NCBI GenBank assembly: GCA_018806985.1
Contig: JADANN010000369.1
Coordinates: 2,360,501 to 2,424,500, forward strand
Direction of reading: 5' to 3'
DNA length: 64,000 nt
Origin: Angiostrongylus vasorum
Taxonomy: Eukaryota; Nematoda; Chromadorea; Rhabditida; Metastrongylidae
The position numbers and the translations under genes were made by a program. Below the pieces are notes generated by a model, which saw only the letters and a list, made by a program, of their open reading frames with translations, made no database searches and was not told the DNA's origin. Below are positions 48,301 through 58,925 of the stretch, one piece after another. The first letter of the stretch is position 1. The number at the start of each line of letters is the position of its first letter.

Positions 48301-51300
48301 CGACACCTAAGAACACATCGACCTATGACGAGACGACAAACAACTAAGGAAGCGGATCATTTTTATATTTATTGAGCTGGAGTACTTAAAATATGTTAAA
48401 ATGCGAAGGCACTGTAGCAATGGAATAAGAAAGGAAAAGGAGAACTATAAAATGACGTACTCTGAAGAAAACCGTTATAGCTTGCATTGAAAGTGCAAGT
48501 AAGAGCAGCCAGATCACAAAGGAAGTAAGTATATCGTTCACTGATGGAAATCCAAATGACGGAGTGACATCGTTGTCAACACCAAGGATATTTAGTCTAG
48601 AACACTATTAGGGATATATCCAAAAAGGTCTTTTTTTTCGCTGATGGCTAAGAAACTGATTACTTGTTTTACTAATTACTTACTTATTTGGCTACTTGGA
48701 TGGCCCGTCTACACTGGTTATGCGGGCTTCAGCACAATTTCCATTCTTTCGGAGTTCTCGTGGTTTTCTGGAGTCGCGAGGTCGGCTTAGCCAAAGTCTG
48801 CCTCAGCTCGTCGTCACCACAGGTAGTCCCCACCCTTATGGATCAGAAGGAGATTGACCACCACACGACTAGTTTGATACCATGGCAGTGGTGGACCCTG
48901 GTATTGGTTTAGTCTTAGTTGGGCTTCCTGACGGAAACGTCGGACTCCTTCTCAGCTTGGGAGACCCGGCCAGGAGGATGAATCTCCCCGTTGTACATTG
49001 CAGTCCGACACCCAGGTACACTTCTCAGCCACGGTGAAGGGGTAAACAGTTTAGAGGCTTCTCAACGGTGGAAAAAAATTAGAACTATAAAGAACTGTAC
49101 GTTTTGCCTTCAGCGGTTTGGGATTCTTAGGTAGTTTACTAGCGCTCTAAATTCTTGTATATTTCGAAAAATGCTGTCGCCAGTAAATGATACAAAGAAG
49201 TCGAACTTTGTACTTACAAGAATGTTTGTGTTGGTCTGTGCTTACCAATGATAACATAGGGCAAAATGTCCACAGATGAATGAGCATTAAACAAGAACTC
49301 AGACCGAACGCATTGATCGCCAATATCTCTACAATTTAGCTCAGTCTCATTTTCACAGTATATAACTGAACAGTCCTGGTATTGTTGGTACTCACTGCAT
49401 ACGAATTCTGCGGCTCGCTTCAGAGTCGTCGAAGGGATTATCGACGCCAGTTTGTGAACCTTCTTCAAGAAACACATCTTCATATTGCTGGGGGCACTTT
49501 ACTATCGACTTGCATGCTAAGATTCAAAATATTGACAAAAACATTTAGTAGTTTTTTTATGACTTTTCTGAGACAAAAGCGACTATTATACTTGAGGTGA
49601 TGGTCGGAAAACGCCATTTCACGACTTCTGGAAATTAGGGAGGGAAACTTAATCGAGCACAATATTTTGCATTCGAGGAGACTGTACTGTCATGGCTGTC
49701 ACAGAGTATAACAAATACTGAGAAGCGATCGAATTGCAAACGGGAAATCATACAACCTGCACCAAGAACATACAGTTAATTTATGAAATGGGTCTGAACC
49801 CCTTTAGAAAAAAGAAGCTAAACTGTATTTGAAGTCCCAGGAGCTACTATCTTTTAAGCATGGCATTAATATATCACTGTTTTCTTGAAGAACAAAAACA
49901 GGAACTGTTGTTACAGCATTTATTCATCCACAATAACTGATGTTTCGGCTATTTCGCCTCCTTCAAAGGCCAAACGACTTCATAACCTTAGCAGATTAGA
50001 CATAAATAAAAGGATAAAGCTCTCGGCGTTGATCAATCCCTTGGGGATGCGCCAGGCATTCGACTTCATTAAGCATTGTTTGGAAATTACTGAATGCATA
50101 TCTGGCCTTTGCAATGACTCACGGTAGCCTACCGATGTATCGAGCCAGTGCTACTACTCTCCCAGACAAGTATCGTATCAATTTGCCGACCCCGAAGGGA
50201 TAGAACGTTTGGTGGGCCATGGGCGCGGGGACCGATTCCACGTGTGTCGAAGGGCGCCTCCGACCACTGATCGGATTAGATATACTGCATGAAATTTCGT
50301 TCGGATAACAAACTGCTTATTCTAGGCACTCACCGGATCGTTCCTTGTAGTCCTTCCAGTTATTCGTTGGAGACCGACTGCACAGAGTTTTAGATGGGTG
50401 AGGAATGTGCCTGGTCTAGGTCAAACAATCAGGTTGAGATATGGCGCGATGTTACGCGTGATCACAAGGCACTCCTTTTTGCGGTTCATTTTTTGAATTT
50501 CAGGGATTTGGAAACTACTGTGAGTGAATGAATGCTGCAATAACAACCTCGTGTTTGCTCATCAAGAAAACATCCACTGAACTGTATAAGGTTTCAAACC
50601 CCTTAAGGAAGGAAAAAATTATGGTTCAATCAAAATCCAACACGTTTCTAGTAACTGTTGACAACTACACAAGGGCATTACGGCATGCAGTAACACCATG
50701 CAACATCAGTAGTGACTGGGTGGATGACCCCGCCCAGTTTACCTTGCTCTCAAATTTGATGAAAAGAGTGACGTCAGTAACTGCTGCGCGATTTACATGT
50801 TGTTCGCGCTCTACAAAATTACAAAAGGAAGATCATCCTTATACGTTATGAAAAACGTCGAAGAATCAACGTTAGCGGGCTGAGCAAAATATAGCTTCAT
50901 GGACAAAATAGGGCGCGTGCAGCGCAGTGGTTGGGGGCGCCAAATGCAACACACATGGGATCGATGCCCGCGCCTGAGGCTCACCAAACCTTCCATCCCT
51001 CCGGGGTCGGAAAAATTGGCACCAGATTTGTCTGGGAGAATAGTAGCATTGGCCCGATACATCGGTAGGCCACCGCGAGTAATCGTTAAGGACAGGTATG
51101 CATTCAATCACCTCCAAACGATGCTTAATGGAGTCGAATACGTGCCGCATCCTCCAGGGATTGATCAAAGCCGGGGGCTTCATCTTCTTATCCTTATGCA
51201 GATACAGCCATTTTCGTAAGATCGTACATCTCGTCATCGTAGAGCGTTCGCCCGCAGTGGTCCACCGCGTTGCTATGGGTGGTGCTTTTTTTTAAATTTC

Positions 51301-52038
51301 TAATTTCATTCGGAAGGCAACATAAGAGTAAAGCTGTGAACGCATGAACGACCTATGGTTGCTTCCTCATCAAAAAACTGGGAAAACGAAGGAGATCATG
51401 TTGAACGTCTGATGCTTTTCATGTTCTCTGAGCGAGAAGAGCACAGCTCAGTACGCAAAGAGGACGAATGGAGATATTACTCATTTCTGTCGGTCACCAG
51501 ATAGATGACTACACGTGATACGTCATGTTTAATAGTTGAATGACACGTCTTCAAAAATGACAATGAGTGATATGAGGCGCAGCACCAATTTCTTGCTACT
51601 TGTCGCTTGGATAAGATCTTCTTTCCTTGTGGTCTCAAAACACGTCGTAGCGCGTTTCCACAGGTGATACATAATTCGTTATAGGACTCCCATCCATAAT
51701 CGACTACTCTCTTCGGATCCTTTTCAATTTCACTATTACCCGAAGATTTTCTCTTGTTCATAAATGCGGTTAAATCTTGGTTCAGATGATTCGGCCCAGA
51801 AACTTGGTATAGCTGCGATTGAACGTTCCTATGTATTTACCACAAGCAATCACTGGGTTAATGGAGCATTTTGCAGACAATTCTGGGGCCAGTCTGCCGA
51901 TCACCAAGTACGAGCTAGCGATCATGCGTGTGTTGCACGGTACTTCTAACCACTGCGTTTCCTGTGCGCAGATATACACATATGTACATGTGTATATGAA
52001 CATAAATGTATGTATGCGTATACGTGTGTACATGGATG

Positions 52039-52083
<45 letters not shown>

Positions 52084-54250
52084 ATATATATATATATGTA
52101 TGCATATATATATATATATGTATGTATATATATATATATATGTATATACATATATATATATATATAGTTTGTGAAAAATTTCGCATCAGAATTTCTAGAG
52201 ATCTGAAAAAGAACTGAGACTCTGTGACTAACGGTCTTGAAAGTGACGAAAAAAAGAAAAGTTCCTACTTTGGCCATCACCCTTATTTGAACATCGGTGC
52301 CATGGCATTTCGTTAGTGTTGATCTGCACAGAATTCCCGAGAACAGTGAAGAGCGTGAAGAGCAGAGAGTAGTCCATCACTGTCACGAGGACACTCAGGA
52401 ACAACATCGATACTCCGAGACCTCAAATCAAAGATACCTGACACCCAAACGCACAAACGAATTCATAGATGAACAATTTATAGGGAAAAAACGGTAGGAT
52501 ACCTGAAGCAATAGGCGCCATTCGTTTAAAAACGAAAACTGCGTCCATGGTGGTAAACTGACCAAGAGCCATTTCCAGATAGACGAGAGGAAGTCCGATA
52601 ATGAACATGCAGGAAAAAAACACCGGAATGAACACGACTTAAAGCAAACATTTTAGAAATATCACTGCATTGCTACTACGGTGCCTTTTTTAATTACTGA
52701 ATCCACTTTCTGGTGAGAAAACGCCCAAGCAAATGATGATGCCATATAGAACCTCGTAATATTGAGTACGCACCAACGGTTTAACGCCTCATCGTGGCTG
52801 CGAGGTGTTCCTGGGTGTCGGGCTGCGATGTACAGCGGGGGATTCATCCCCTCCCCGCTCCCCCTATCCCAGTAGAGTTTTCCAAGCTCAGGAGTCCGGC
52901 GTTTCCATGAGGAAGCCCAGCTAAGAGTAAATCGATGCCATGATCCACCACCGTCCTGGTACCAAACTAGTCGCATAGTGGCAAATCTCCCTCTGATCCA
53001 CAAGGGCTGCGACTGCATGTGGTGGTGACGACCTCGGGGCAGATTTTGGCAGGGCTGACCTCGGAACTCTGGAGCAACACCATGGCTAAACCAGCAAAAG
53101 TGCGGATTGTGCCCGGGCCCGAACAGCCAATGAGAACGGGCCGTCGATGTATCTAAGAAGTAATATTGAATATGTCATTAGACCAGACTACACTAAGAAC
53201 GTTAGCATATTTACATTGCATTTTTGCTCAACATGCAGTAGTCTCTAGTTAAAAACTAAAAAAATAAAACTCTCGGCGTTGATCAATTCCTTGGGGATGC
53301 CCCATGCATTCGACTTCATTAAGCATCACTGGAGGTGATTGAATGCATATCTGGCTTTTACAATGGCTCACGGTGGCTTACCGATGTATCGAGCCAGTGC
53401 TGCTATTACTTATTTGCTGAGCCCGTAGAGTGGGAGAGGCTTGGTGGGCCTGGGGCGCGGGGATCCATCCCATTTGTATTGCAGCGCGCCTCCGACCACT
53501 GCGCTACACGCACCCTTCTTAGCCTTTAGTTCTAGCTCGTAGTTAGCTGCACATATCCACACTACTGATTTCTCGATTGTAGTCGTGTTACGACGATAAA
53601 AGGAGTTAACACTATCAAATACGAACTTCATATTCCGGGATGAACCAAGCCTCATGGGAATCTGGGAAGATTTTTGGGAAGCCGAAAAAGACGGGCAGAT
53701 CAGCAAATTGATTGAAGTTGCTACAGAATCCAGTAAAAACTAACAAGCCATGCGAAAACATGCGGAACATTATCCCAGAGTTTTTTAAAAAGGACTAGAT
53801 CACAGTGGTAATGGTGGTGATGACTGGAAGCTTCTGTACAGCTTAGCTGTGATAAGTGTTGATCACTCCGGGCTGATAACTTACTGCCGTAAATATCCAA
53901 GAAATGGCAAAATCTTGCATAGGTGGCGTATGTGGTTACGTAACCAACGACTACATTGAAGGCGACAAATTTGCTATCCAACATCTGATTCTGAACGCCC
54001 ATTCGAGTGAGCTTCCCAAGTATCACCTAAACGTTAAGGTGAACTACAAAGCAAATTCCTCATCGATGATTTACAACTTAAAACCTTTAATGCATCGTCA
54101 TGGACGCCATCATCCTGAATAACTACGATGGAGTCCGAGCATGATGAGTCCTCTTCCTCCGATACGGTTATTGCAGTTTTGGATCGTCCCTCTAATAGAC
54201 AGGATTGATCCGATTTACGACAAGGAGTGGCAGTGACACTCCTGAAATCG
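45314..54250 (-). CDS. SLC6 family transporter (sodium:neurotransmitter symporter), divergent
   Basis: SLC6 proteins couple sodium gradients to uptake of amines or amino acids through 12 membrane helices. Exons recognised: about 54250-54085 (acidic cytosolic N-terminus), 54026-53885 (TM1), 52637-52503 (TM2: [19 protein letters not shown]), 52421-52281 (TM3, ending MPWHRC), about 49420-49245 (Cys-rich extracellular loop), 48596-48461 (TM4), 47992-47849 (TM5), 47747-47668 (TM6: [19 protein letters not shown]), 47106-46979 (TM7), 46921-46776, 46679-46541 ([15 protein letters not shown]), 46508-46348 ([19 protein letters not shown]), 45781-45674 ([12 protein letters not shown]) and 45430-45314 ([13 protein letters not shown], the usual C-terminal WGP motif). 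Most junctions agree in phase; TM11, the true start and the last exon were not found. TM1 reads [15 protein letters not shown] where canonical members have GYAVGLGNVWRFPY, so substrate and ion coupling are uncertain. C. elegans calls this family snf. Confidence 0.85.
47250..47635 (-). repeat. Repeat family B, full-length copy
   Basis: Left edge TTACTTGGACGGCCCGTCCT, then GTGCGGGCCCCAACATG, CCTGGAGTCCCGAGGTGAGC, CGGAACGGTGGTAGATCGTG and right edge GGCGGTAAACCGTTGGGAGG. In an SLC6 intron. Confidence 0.82.
48685..49060 (-). repeat. Repeat family B, full-length copy
   Basis: GCTACTTGGATGGCCCGTCT, ATGCGGGCTTCAGCAC, CAGTGGTGGACCCTGGTATT and CGGAAACGTCGGACTCC, ending in GGTAAACAGTTTAGAGG. In an SLC6 intron. 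Confidence 0.82.
49870..50530 (-). mobile_element. Penelope-like element, 3' fragment with nested SINE
   Basis: Both halves align by eye with 56150-56530: TCACTGTTTTCTTGAAGAAC plus the box CGAAATAGCCGAAACATCAG (minus strand, 49939-49970), and GAGGAATGTGCCTGGTCTAG, ACGCGTGATCACAAGGCACT and GCGGTTCATTTTTTGAATTT on the right. A SINE 1 copy separates them at 50008-50272. No coding frame remains. Confidence 0.65.
50008..50272 (-). mobile_element. SINE family 1, head-truncated copy
   Basis: AAAGGATAAAGCTCTCGGCG, GATGTATCGAGCCAGTGCTA and GGGCGCCTCCGACCACTG, then it stops inside the A box. The B-box region GGGACCGATTCCACG is altered. Nested in a Penelope-like fragment. Confidence 0.82.
50912..51185 (+). 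mobile_element. SINE family 1, full-length copy
   Basis: GGGCGCGTGCAGCGCAGTGG (A box), GGGATCGATGCCCGCG (B box), CCTTCCATCCCTCCGGGGTC, CCCGATACATCGGTAGGCCA and GGGATTGATCAAAGCC. In an SLC6 intron, antisense to the gene. Confidence 0.87.
51965..52170. repeat. Compound (TA)n/(TATG)n microsatellite
   Basis: ATACACATATGTACATGTGT-like alternating purine/pyrimidine sequence followed by several TA runs separated by TATGTATG. Long tyrosine/isoleucine frames across it are artefacts. Confidence 0.95.
52765..53160 (+). repeat. Repeat family B, full-length copy
   Basis: CCAACGGTTTAACGCCTCAT, GGTGTTCCTGGGTGTCGGGC, GATGTACAGCGGGGGATTCA, GGCGTTTCCATGAGGAAGCC and GGTGACGACCTCGGGGCAGA. Between the TM1 and TM2 exons of the SLC6 gene. 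Confidence 0.82.
53262..53515 (-). mobile_element. SINE family 1 copy
   Basis: AAAACTCTCGGCGTTGATCA, GATGTATCGAGCCAGTGCTG, B box GGGGATCCATCCCATT and A box CCACTGCGCTACACGC. A few dozen bases are missing from the middle. In the same SLC6 intron as the family B copy. Confidence 0.83.
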
Positions 54251-54294
54251 ACTAAAATCAATTTCACTCACCATCATTAGAAGTGCGTCTGCCT

Positions 54295-54700
54295 CTACTC
54301 ACTGCGTCCTGAAACTAGTGCATAAAAACGATCGTCTCCCTTCAATAAGATGCATCGACATATCTTAGATTTTACTGGCATCTTCGTACTGCCACCGCCG
54401 ATTAGAGTGGAATCAACTACACAAATGAGACATGCCACTGCATTCGTCATGATGAAAAGCATTCCGATAAGGTGAAAATGCAGATAAGCTTGAAACTGTT
54501 CCAGACAGACAGTTCCGTGTGTTGGATGCAAGCTTTCTGGAATGTGAACACGTGATGTCAATCTTTTTCCTCGAATTTCCATTCGAAATTTTTGAAGGAA
54601 ACTGAAAACGCCACAACCTGGTGGACCTCGCATAAGCTTCACAGATTCGTGAGGATATGCAATGATTTACATGCATCCATACGTTGAGGCAAATTCGACG
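54295..54700. other. No gene recognised (upstream of SLC6)
   Basis: Open frames are present but carry no recognised similarity. The first exon and promoter of the SLC6 gene may lie in this stretch. Confidence 0.35.
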
Positions 54701-55990
54701 ACGTGCATTGATTGGAATGCAACTTGTCAGTTGTTCATCTTACTATGCACGATTTTTTTTTAGCTACACTTTTTGTAATCTGATCGATAACTTTCCAATG
54801 CAGAAGTTGAATCAGTCGACGTCCATGGAAAGCTATCCTCTAGCCATCACAATCCACAAATAGTTTTTTTCTAATGAGTTTGTCCATCCACCTGGGTCCC
54901 ATCGAGACTGTTTCTGATAGCGAGTGTACAATGACATCTCCGCTGGCAAGATTTCTACTGGTCAAGGAAGCATTGAAACGCCTAGAAATCATCTCGCCAC
55001 CTGGCGAGTGCATATCATGGAGAAGACGTCTACAGGTGCGTTCGGAGTATGTAGCAGCACTAGACGTTCTCAGAGTACGCATTTATCAATGTATATAACG
55101 ACACATTCGTGGAACACTACAAATTTCCAACTATTCTCATCGTAATCTGCTATGATTTGTTCGTCCGTGTTTCGCTTTTAACTGATTTGTTTTCAACGTC
55201 TTCGCTGCCTAATACAGCACTGGAAGGACCGTTGCATCGGGAAGGTAAGTGCGAAGTTTCAGCTCCGCTAGTCGGTCGACGGTTTCTCCGAGAAGCGTCA
55301 CAGCAGCCCGTCCTGCTCTCCCTTTTCTCTGTAACTCCTCCTGTATGTGGTTCTCCGCCTGTACTTAATGCTCATGGTATACGTGCGAGATGGTCACTAT
55401 GATAGAGGGCCATCCAGTTCGATTTTTTTCAGGTTTACACTATAGGGTTTTTTACATACTGAATTTTCGTCTGATTTATGCGCAGTCATCGGACTTGGAA
55501 AAAGCGACGATATCGTCAGCAAAATGAAGATTGATAGGAATTTTCCATCAATACGTGTACGTGTTTTCTTCCAATCGGGTTACTTCATTATTCCTATCAT
55601 CCGCGCCTTCATCGTATGAAATCAATCCCACAAAGTAAATGTGAGTTGATGTATTCTAGTGAATGATAACTGACTGACTTCTAAAACCCTAAACAATAGC
55701 GAGATTAGCCAATGAAGAAGTTCCTCTAGGAGTTCTGTGCTTCCTCAAATGGTTGTGTCTCATTAAAAGTTCCTATTATGTCCAGTATGATGGTCCTTGC
55801 AAAGAGCTTGCAGAGCACACTCAAGAAGAATGTTGCACGGTAGGTACGAGGGATTCATTCCACCCTTCTTGGGCACGACGATCGTACCCGACGTTCACTT
55901 GCCTAAGATTTTTTTTCATTTGAAGGTAGGATATCATATGGTTTGCATGGAATTCGAATGTAACATTATCTAATCCTAGGGCTATATCTC
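54700..55990 (-). mobile_element. RTE-type retrotransposon relic, second subfamily
   Basis: Minus-strand fragments in order: TIVVPKKG, LSVLCKLFARTI with FNETQPFEEAQ, the intact active-site box NLHFADDIVAFSKSDD (55501-55526 covers FADDIVAF), LQRKGRAGRAAVTLLGETVD and LRTYLPDATVLPVLY. Frames shift repeatedly. The sequence around the active site differs from the copies at 14.6 and 23 kb, so it is a separate lineage. Confidence 0.72.
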
Positions 55991-57154
55991 TCCATGTTTT
56001 CTATTAAATTTCAAACCTGTGTTTTTTTTCTAGTGAGGACTTAGGGTGTGGAACAGTGCTTACGGAATGGAAAAAGGGTTGTGTAGAATTTTTCTCTGTT
56101 GCCCATTTCATATCATGTCAAGAGTATCAGCAATCCTATTTTCAACAATTCACTGTTTTTCTTGAAGAGCAAACACAAGGCTGTTATTACATCACTTATT
56201 AATTCACAATAGCTGACGTTCCGGCAGTTTCGCCTCGTTCAGAGCTTGGAAAGGTCAAACTGACATGCAACCAAACACTTTAATAACCTCAATAGACGAA
56301 AATTAAGACATAAATTAGCGTAATAAACAGCTTCTTTTAAACACGAACTGTTTTGTTGTTTGTTAGTGTTCCAGCTTTTTGGTGGTGGAGACCACCCGCA
56401 AAGCGTCTCACATTGGCGAGGAATGTGCCTAGCTTAGGGCAAAAAATCAGCCTAAGGTATGATGAGACTTTACACGTGATCACACGACACTCCTCCTTGT
56501 GGTTCATTTTTTGGATTTCTGAAAACTATGCAGAATGCTTAGAAAGAGTTCTGCGCTCTGGCGTTCTGGATTTGTTCGCGATGGTAACTTCCATTTCAAA
56601 ATCTTCCCCCGTTGTCTCTTCTGTCCTATGTGGACCTAATGGAATATTTGGTTTAACCTCAGGTTTACATACTACGTGTTCTTTTAAACAGATAGATAGC
56701 GGTCTACCCGTTTCGCCAACGTATTCGTCCCCACATGCTTTACAACAGATTAGGGACACCATGCCTGAACTCATGCAATAACCGTCTCTACCGTTAGGCA
56801 AATTATGCAGTTTTTCGTTGTACACAGACCTTCATACAGAAGGTTACGAACTAGCTGGTGTCCTAGTATCGAATTTTCTAGCCGTTCTGAAGCAATGTTG
56901 TATACTACACTTATTTCGTTGGAAATAAACGGCAGGATAAATGGGACCTTATTCTCGCTAGAATTATCGTTTGGGAAAGTGGTTTTACCTCTACGCCTAT
57001 CCGGAGAAGCTACGGTTTCGTAGCCATTCGAAATGGCATTTCGCCGCTCCAGTTTCAAAGTTTCTACCTTCTGTTCTCTTCCTGTACACACAGTGGTGGC
57101 TGTTCGAAACATATTTCTTACAAGCGTCCTTTTTGTGTTTGATGGGTGAGAGGA

Positions 57155-57441
57155 TAAAAAATAGAGGATAAAGCTCTCGACATTGATCAATCCCTGACTG
57201 ATGCTCCATGCATTCGACTTCATTAAACATCGCTGGAGGTGACTGAATGCATATACGGCCTTTGCAATGACTCACGGTGGCCTGCCGATGTATCGAGCCA
57301 GTGCTGCTATCCTCCCAGACAGGTCTTGTACCAGTTTGCCGAACCCGGAGGGATGGAAGGCTTGGTGGGCCAGTGGCACGGGAACCGATTCCACGTGTAT
57401 GTTGCAGGGCATCTCCGACCACTGCGCCACACGCGCCCATA
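57155..57441 (-). mobile_element. SINE family 1 nested in the Penelope-like element
   Basis: Complete minus-strand copy bounded by a perfect 9-bp target-site duplication GTGAGAGGA at 57146-57154 and 57442-57450. It is younger than the Penelope-like element it interrupts. Confidence 0.92.
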
Positions 57442-58599
57442 GTGAGAGGAGAGGCCATTAATCAGTATTGTTTTTGCTACTTGGCCTTCAGTACCATTTG
57501 GCAATGTAGTCGTTTCTAGATAGATTAATTTGAACGTCCAGAAATGGAAGCCAGTTTTCCTTCGGTTTCTGTAGGGTGAATGTTATGTACTCTCACTGTT
57601 CGTTCAATAACTTAAAACATTTGTCTATTTTCTCTTGAGTGGAGCAGATGATCTATAGCTCTACAGCAGAGTAACGGTTGGAGATTATTTACTGGTGCTT
57701 TCATCTTAGACATAAAGGTAATGGCAGGGCTTGGTTCCAGTCGCTCTCCCCATTTCCAATCTTTTAATTTGTGCGTAATATTTTTTCGAACCATCTGAAG
57801 ATTAAACAGTTTAGGCATTCATTTAGGAGGGCCATGAGGTGTCAAATTTCCAAGCCATACTCAAGCCATATAAGTTTATTGCTCTTTCGTATTGCATTAG
57901 GAGCTCGCGTGTAGCTTGCATTGCGGAGTCATTCGAACCGTTTGTGGAAAGGGTGAAAAACGTCGGAGAACTCTATTACGTACGCGCTGTTAGGGCAAGC
58001 ATTAGGCGATCCAAGAACATTTGAGTACTCGTGAGATAAGCTAGGATATGTTTCAGCAGTCCAATTTTCGCTCATCAGGGATAATAGTGGAACGTTATTT
58101 TAGTGCAGATCCCTAAATCACTTCTTTAGCCTGCTTCCGACAGCATTTCTGCCTGTTGTCGGTGTAAATGGTTCTGGAAAAGTCTTCAACAGTGGCATTT
58201 ATTATATTTAGATGTTTTGAAGTAGAATCTAGCTTTAACTCGATTCTCTTATCGAACAACTCCTTAGTAGTAGCGGAGATGCGATATGAACTTCATGTTT
58301 AGAGAATTGAGGCGTGTTTCGCAAAAAATTTTGTGCACTTCGAAGAGCAGCCGGTGGTTCCTCGTCGGGGCTTCTTTTATCTGGCAGTTATATGTGGATG
58401 TTCTGTGCGATCCGAGAGTTCTGCGTTTTACTCGTAAGCGGGAGTTTTCAATGTGCTATGTGCGGAGACTTGTTTATTACTGGATGAAGTACTTCCTGTT
58501 TGCACAAATTCTCGCTGAATCTTTCTCATGTCGTCATCTTGGACAGTCGAGGTCACTTAATCGAGATTTCCCACCCTTCGACTAGTTCAGTAACAGTAC

Positions 58600-58770
58600 G
58601 GTGGTGATTGGTTTATTGTTAGCTCTAGTTCCCGATGTAATTGTTTTTTACGCTTGGGAAACCCTGCTATGGAAAATGGAGTAGTATAAAGTCGCCGCTG
58701 CACATCACATTGCAATATCCAGGATCGCTTCTGGGTCGGAGGGAGAACTTTATCAACTGGTAACCTTTGT
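58600..58770 (-). repeat. Repeat family B, worn fragment
   Basis: ACGGTGGTGATTGGTTTATT, GCTTGGGAAACCCTGCTATG and GCTGCACATCACATTGCAAT match the middle of family B at low identity. Confidence 0.5.
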
Positions 58771-58925
58771 TTGATAAGCTTACACGAGGTTGATAAGTAA
58801 TCTTTTATTCGGCTATTCAGCTAACCTTTCGACGGTTTCGTCTTCATCAAAGCCTTGTAGTCTTCATCCGTCATCCGTTCGTCCTTCACGTCTTGATTCG
58901 AGTCGATGGTCCACAGTTTATCAAT

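Larger units (their letters stand above)
56150..58925 (-). mobile_element. Penelope-like element with GIY-YIG endonuclease, decayed
   Basis: Minus strand, 5' to 3': a terminal region at 58925-58790; RT remnants at 58560-57450, including SPAITFMSKMKAPVNNLQPL next to AIDHLL in place of the catalytic YxDD, and DVQINLSRNDYIAKWYRRP; a connector PFILPFISNEISVVYNIASE; then a GIY-YIG endonuclease, SLICCKACGDEYVGETGRPL ending CLKEH (about 56750-56690); and a second terminal box at 56258-56213. Flanking terminal repeats plus RT and GIY-YIG are the hallmarks of Penelope-like elements. A SINE sits inside (57155-57441) and a worn family B piece lies near the 5' end. Not active as it stands. Confidence 0.82.

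Noticed and set aside
51477..51761. Open frame of 94 codons on the minus strand
   Set aside because: It falls in an SLC6 intron and matches neither SLC6 nor a recognised family; the acceptor and donor are unclear.
51782..52280. Long Tyr/Ile-rich frames on both strands
   Set aside because: They are translations of (TA)n and TATG repeats.
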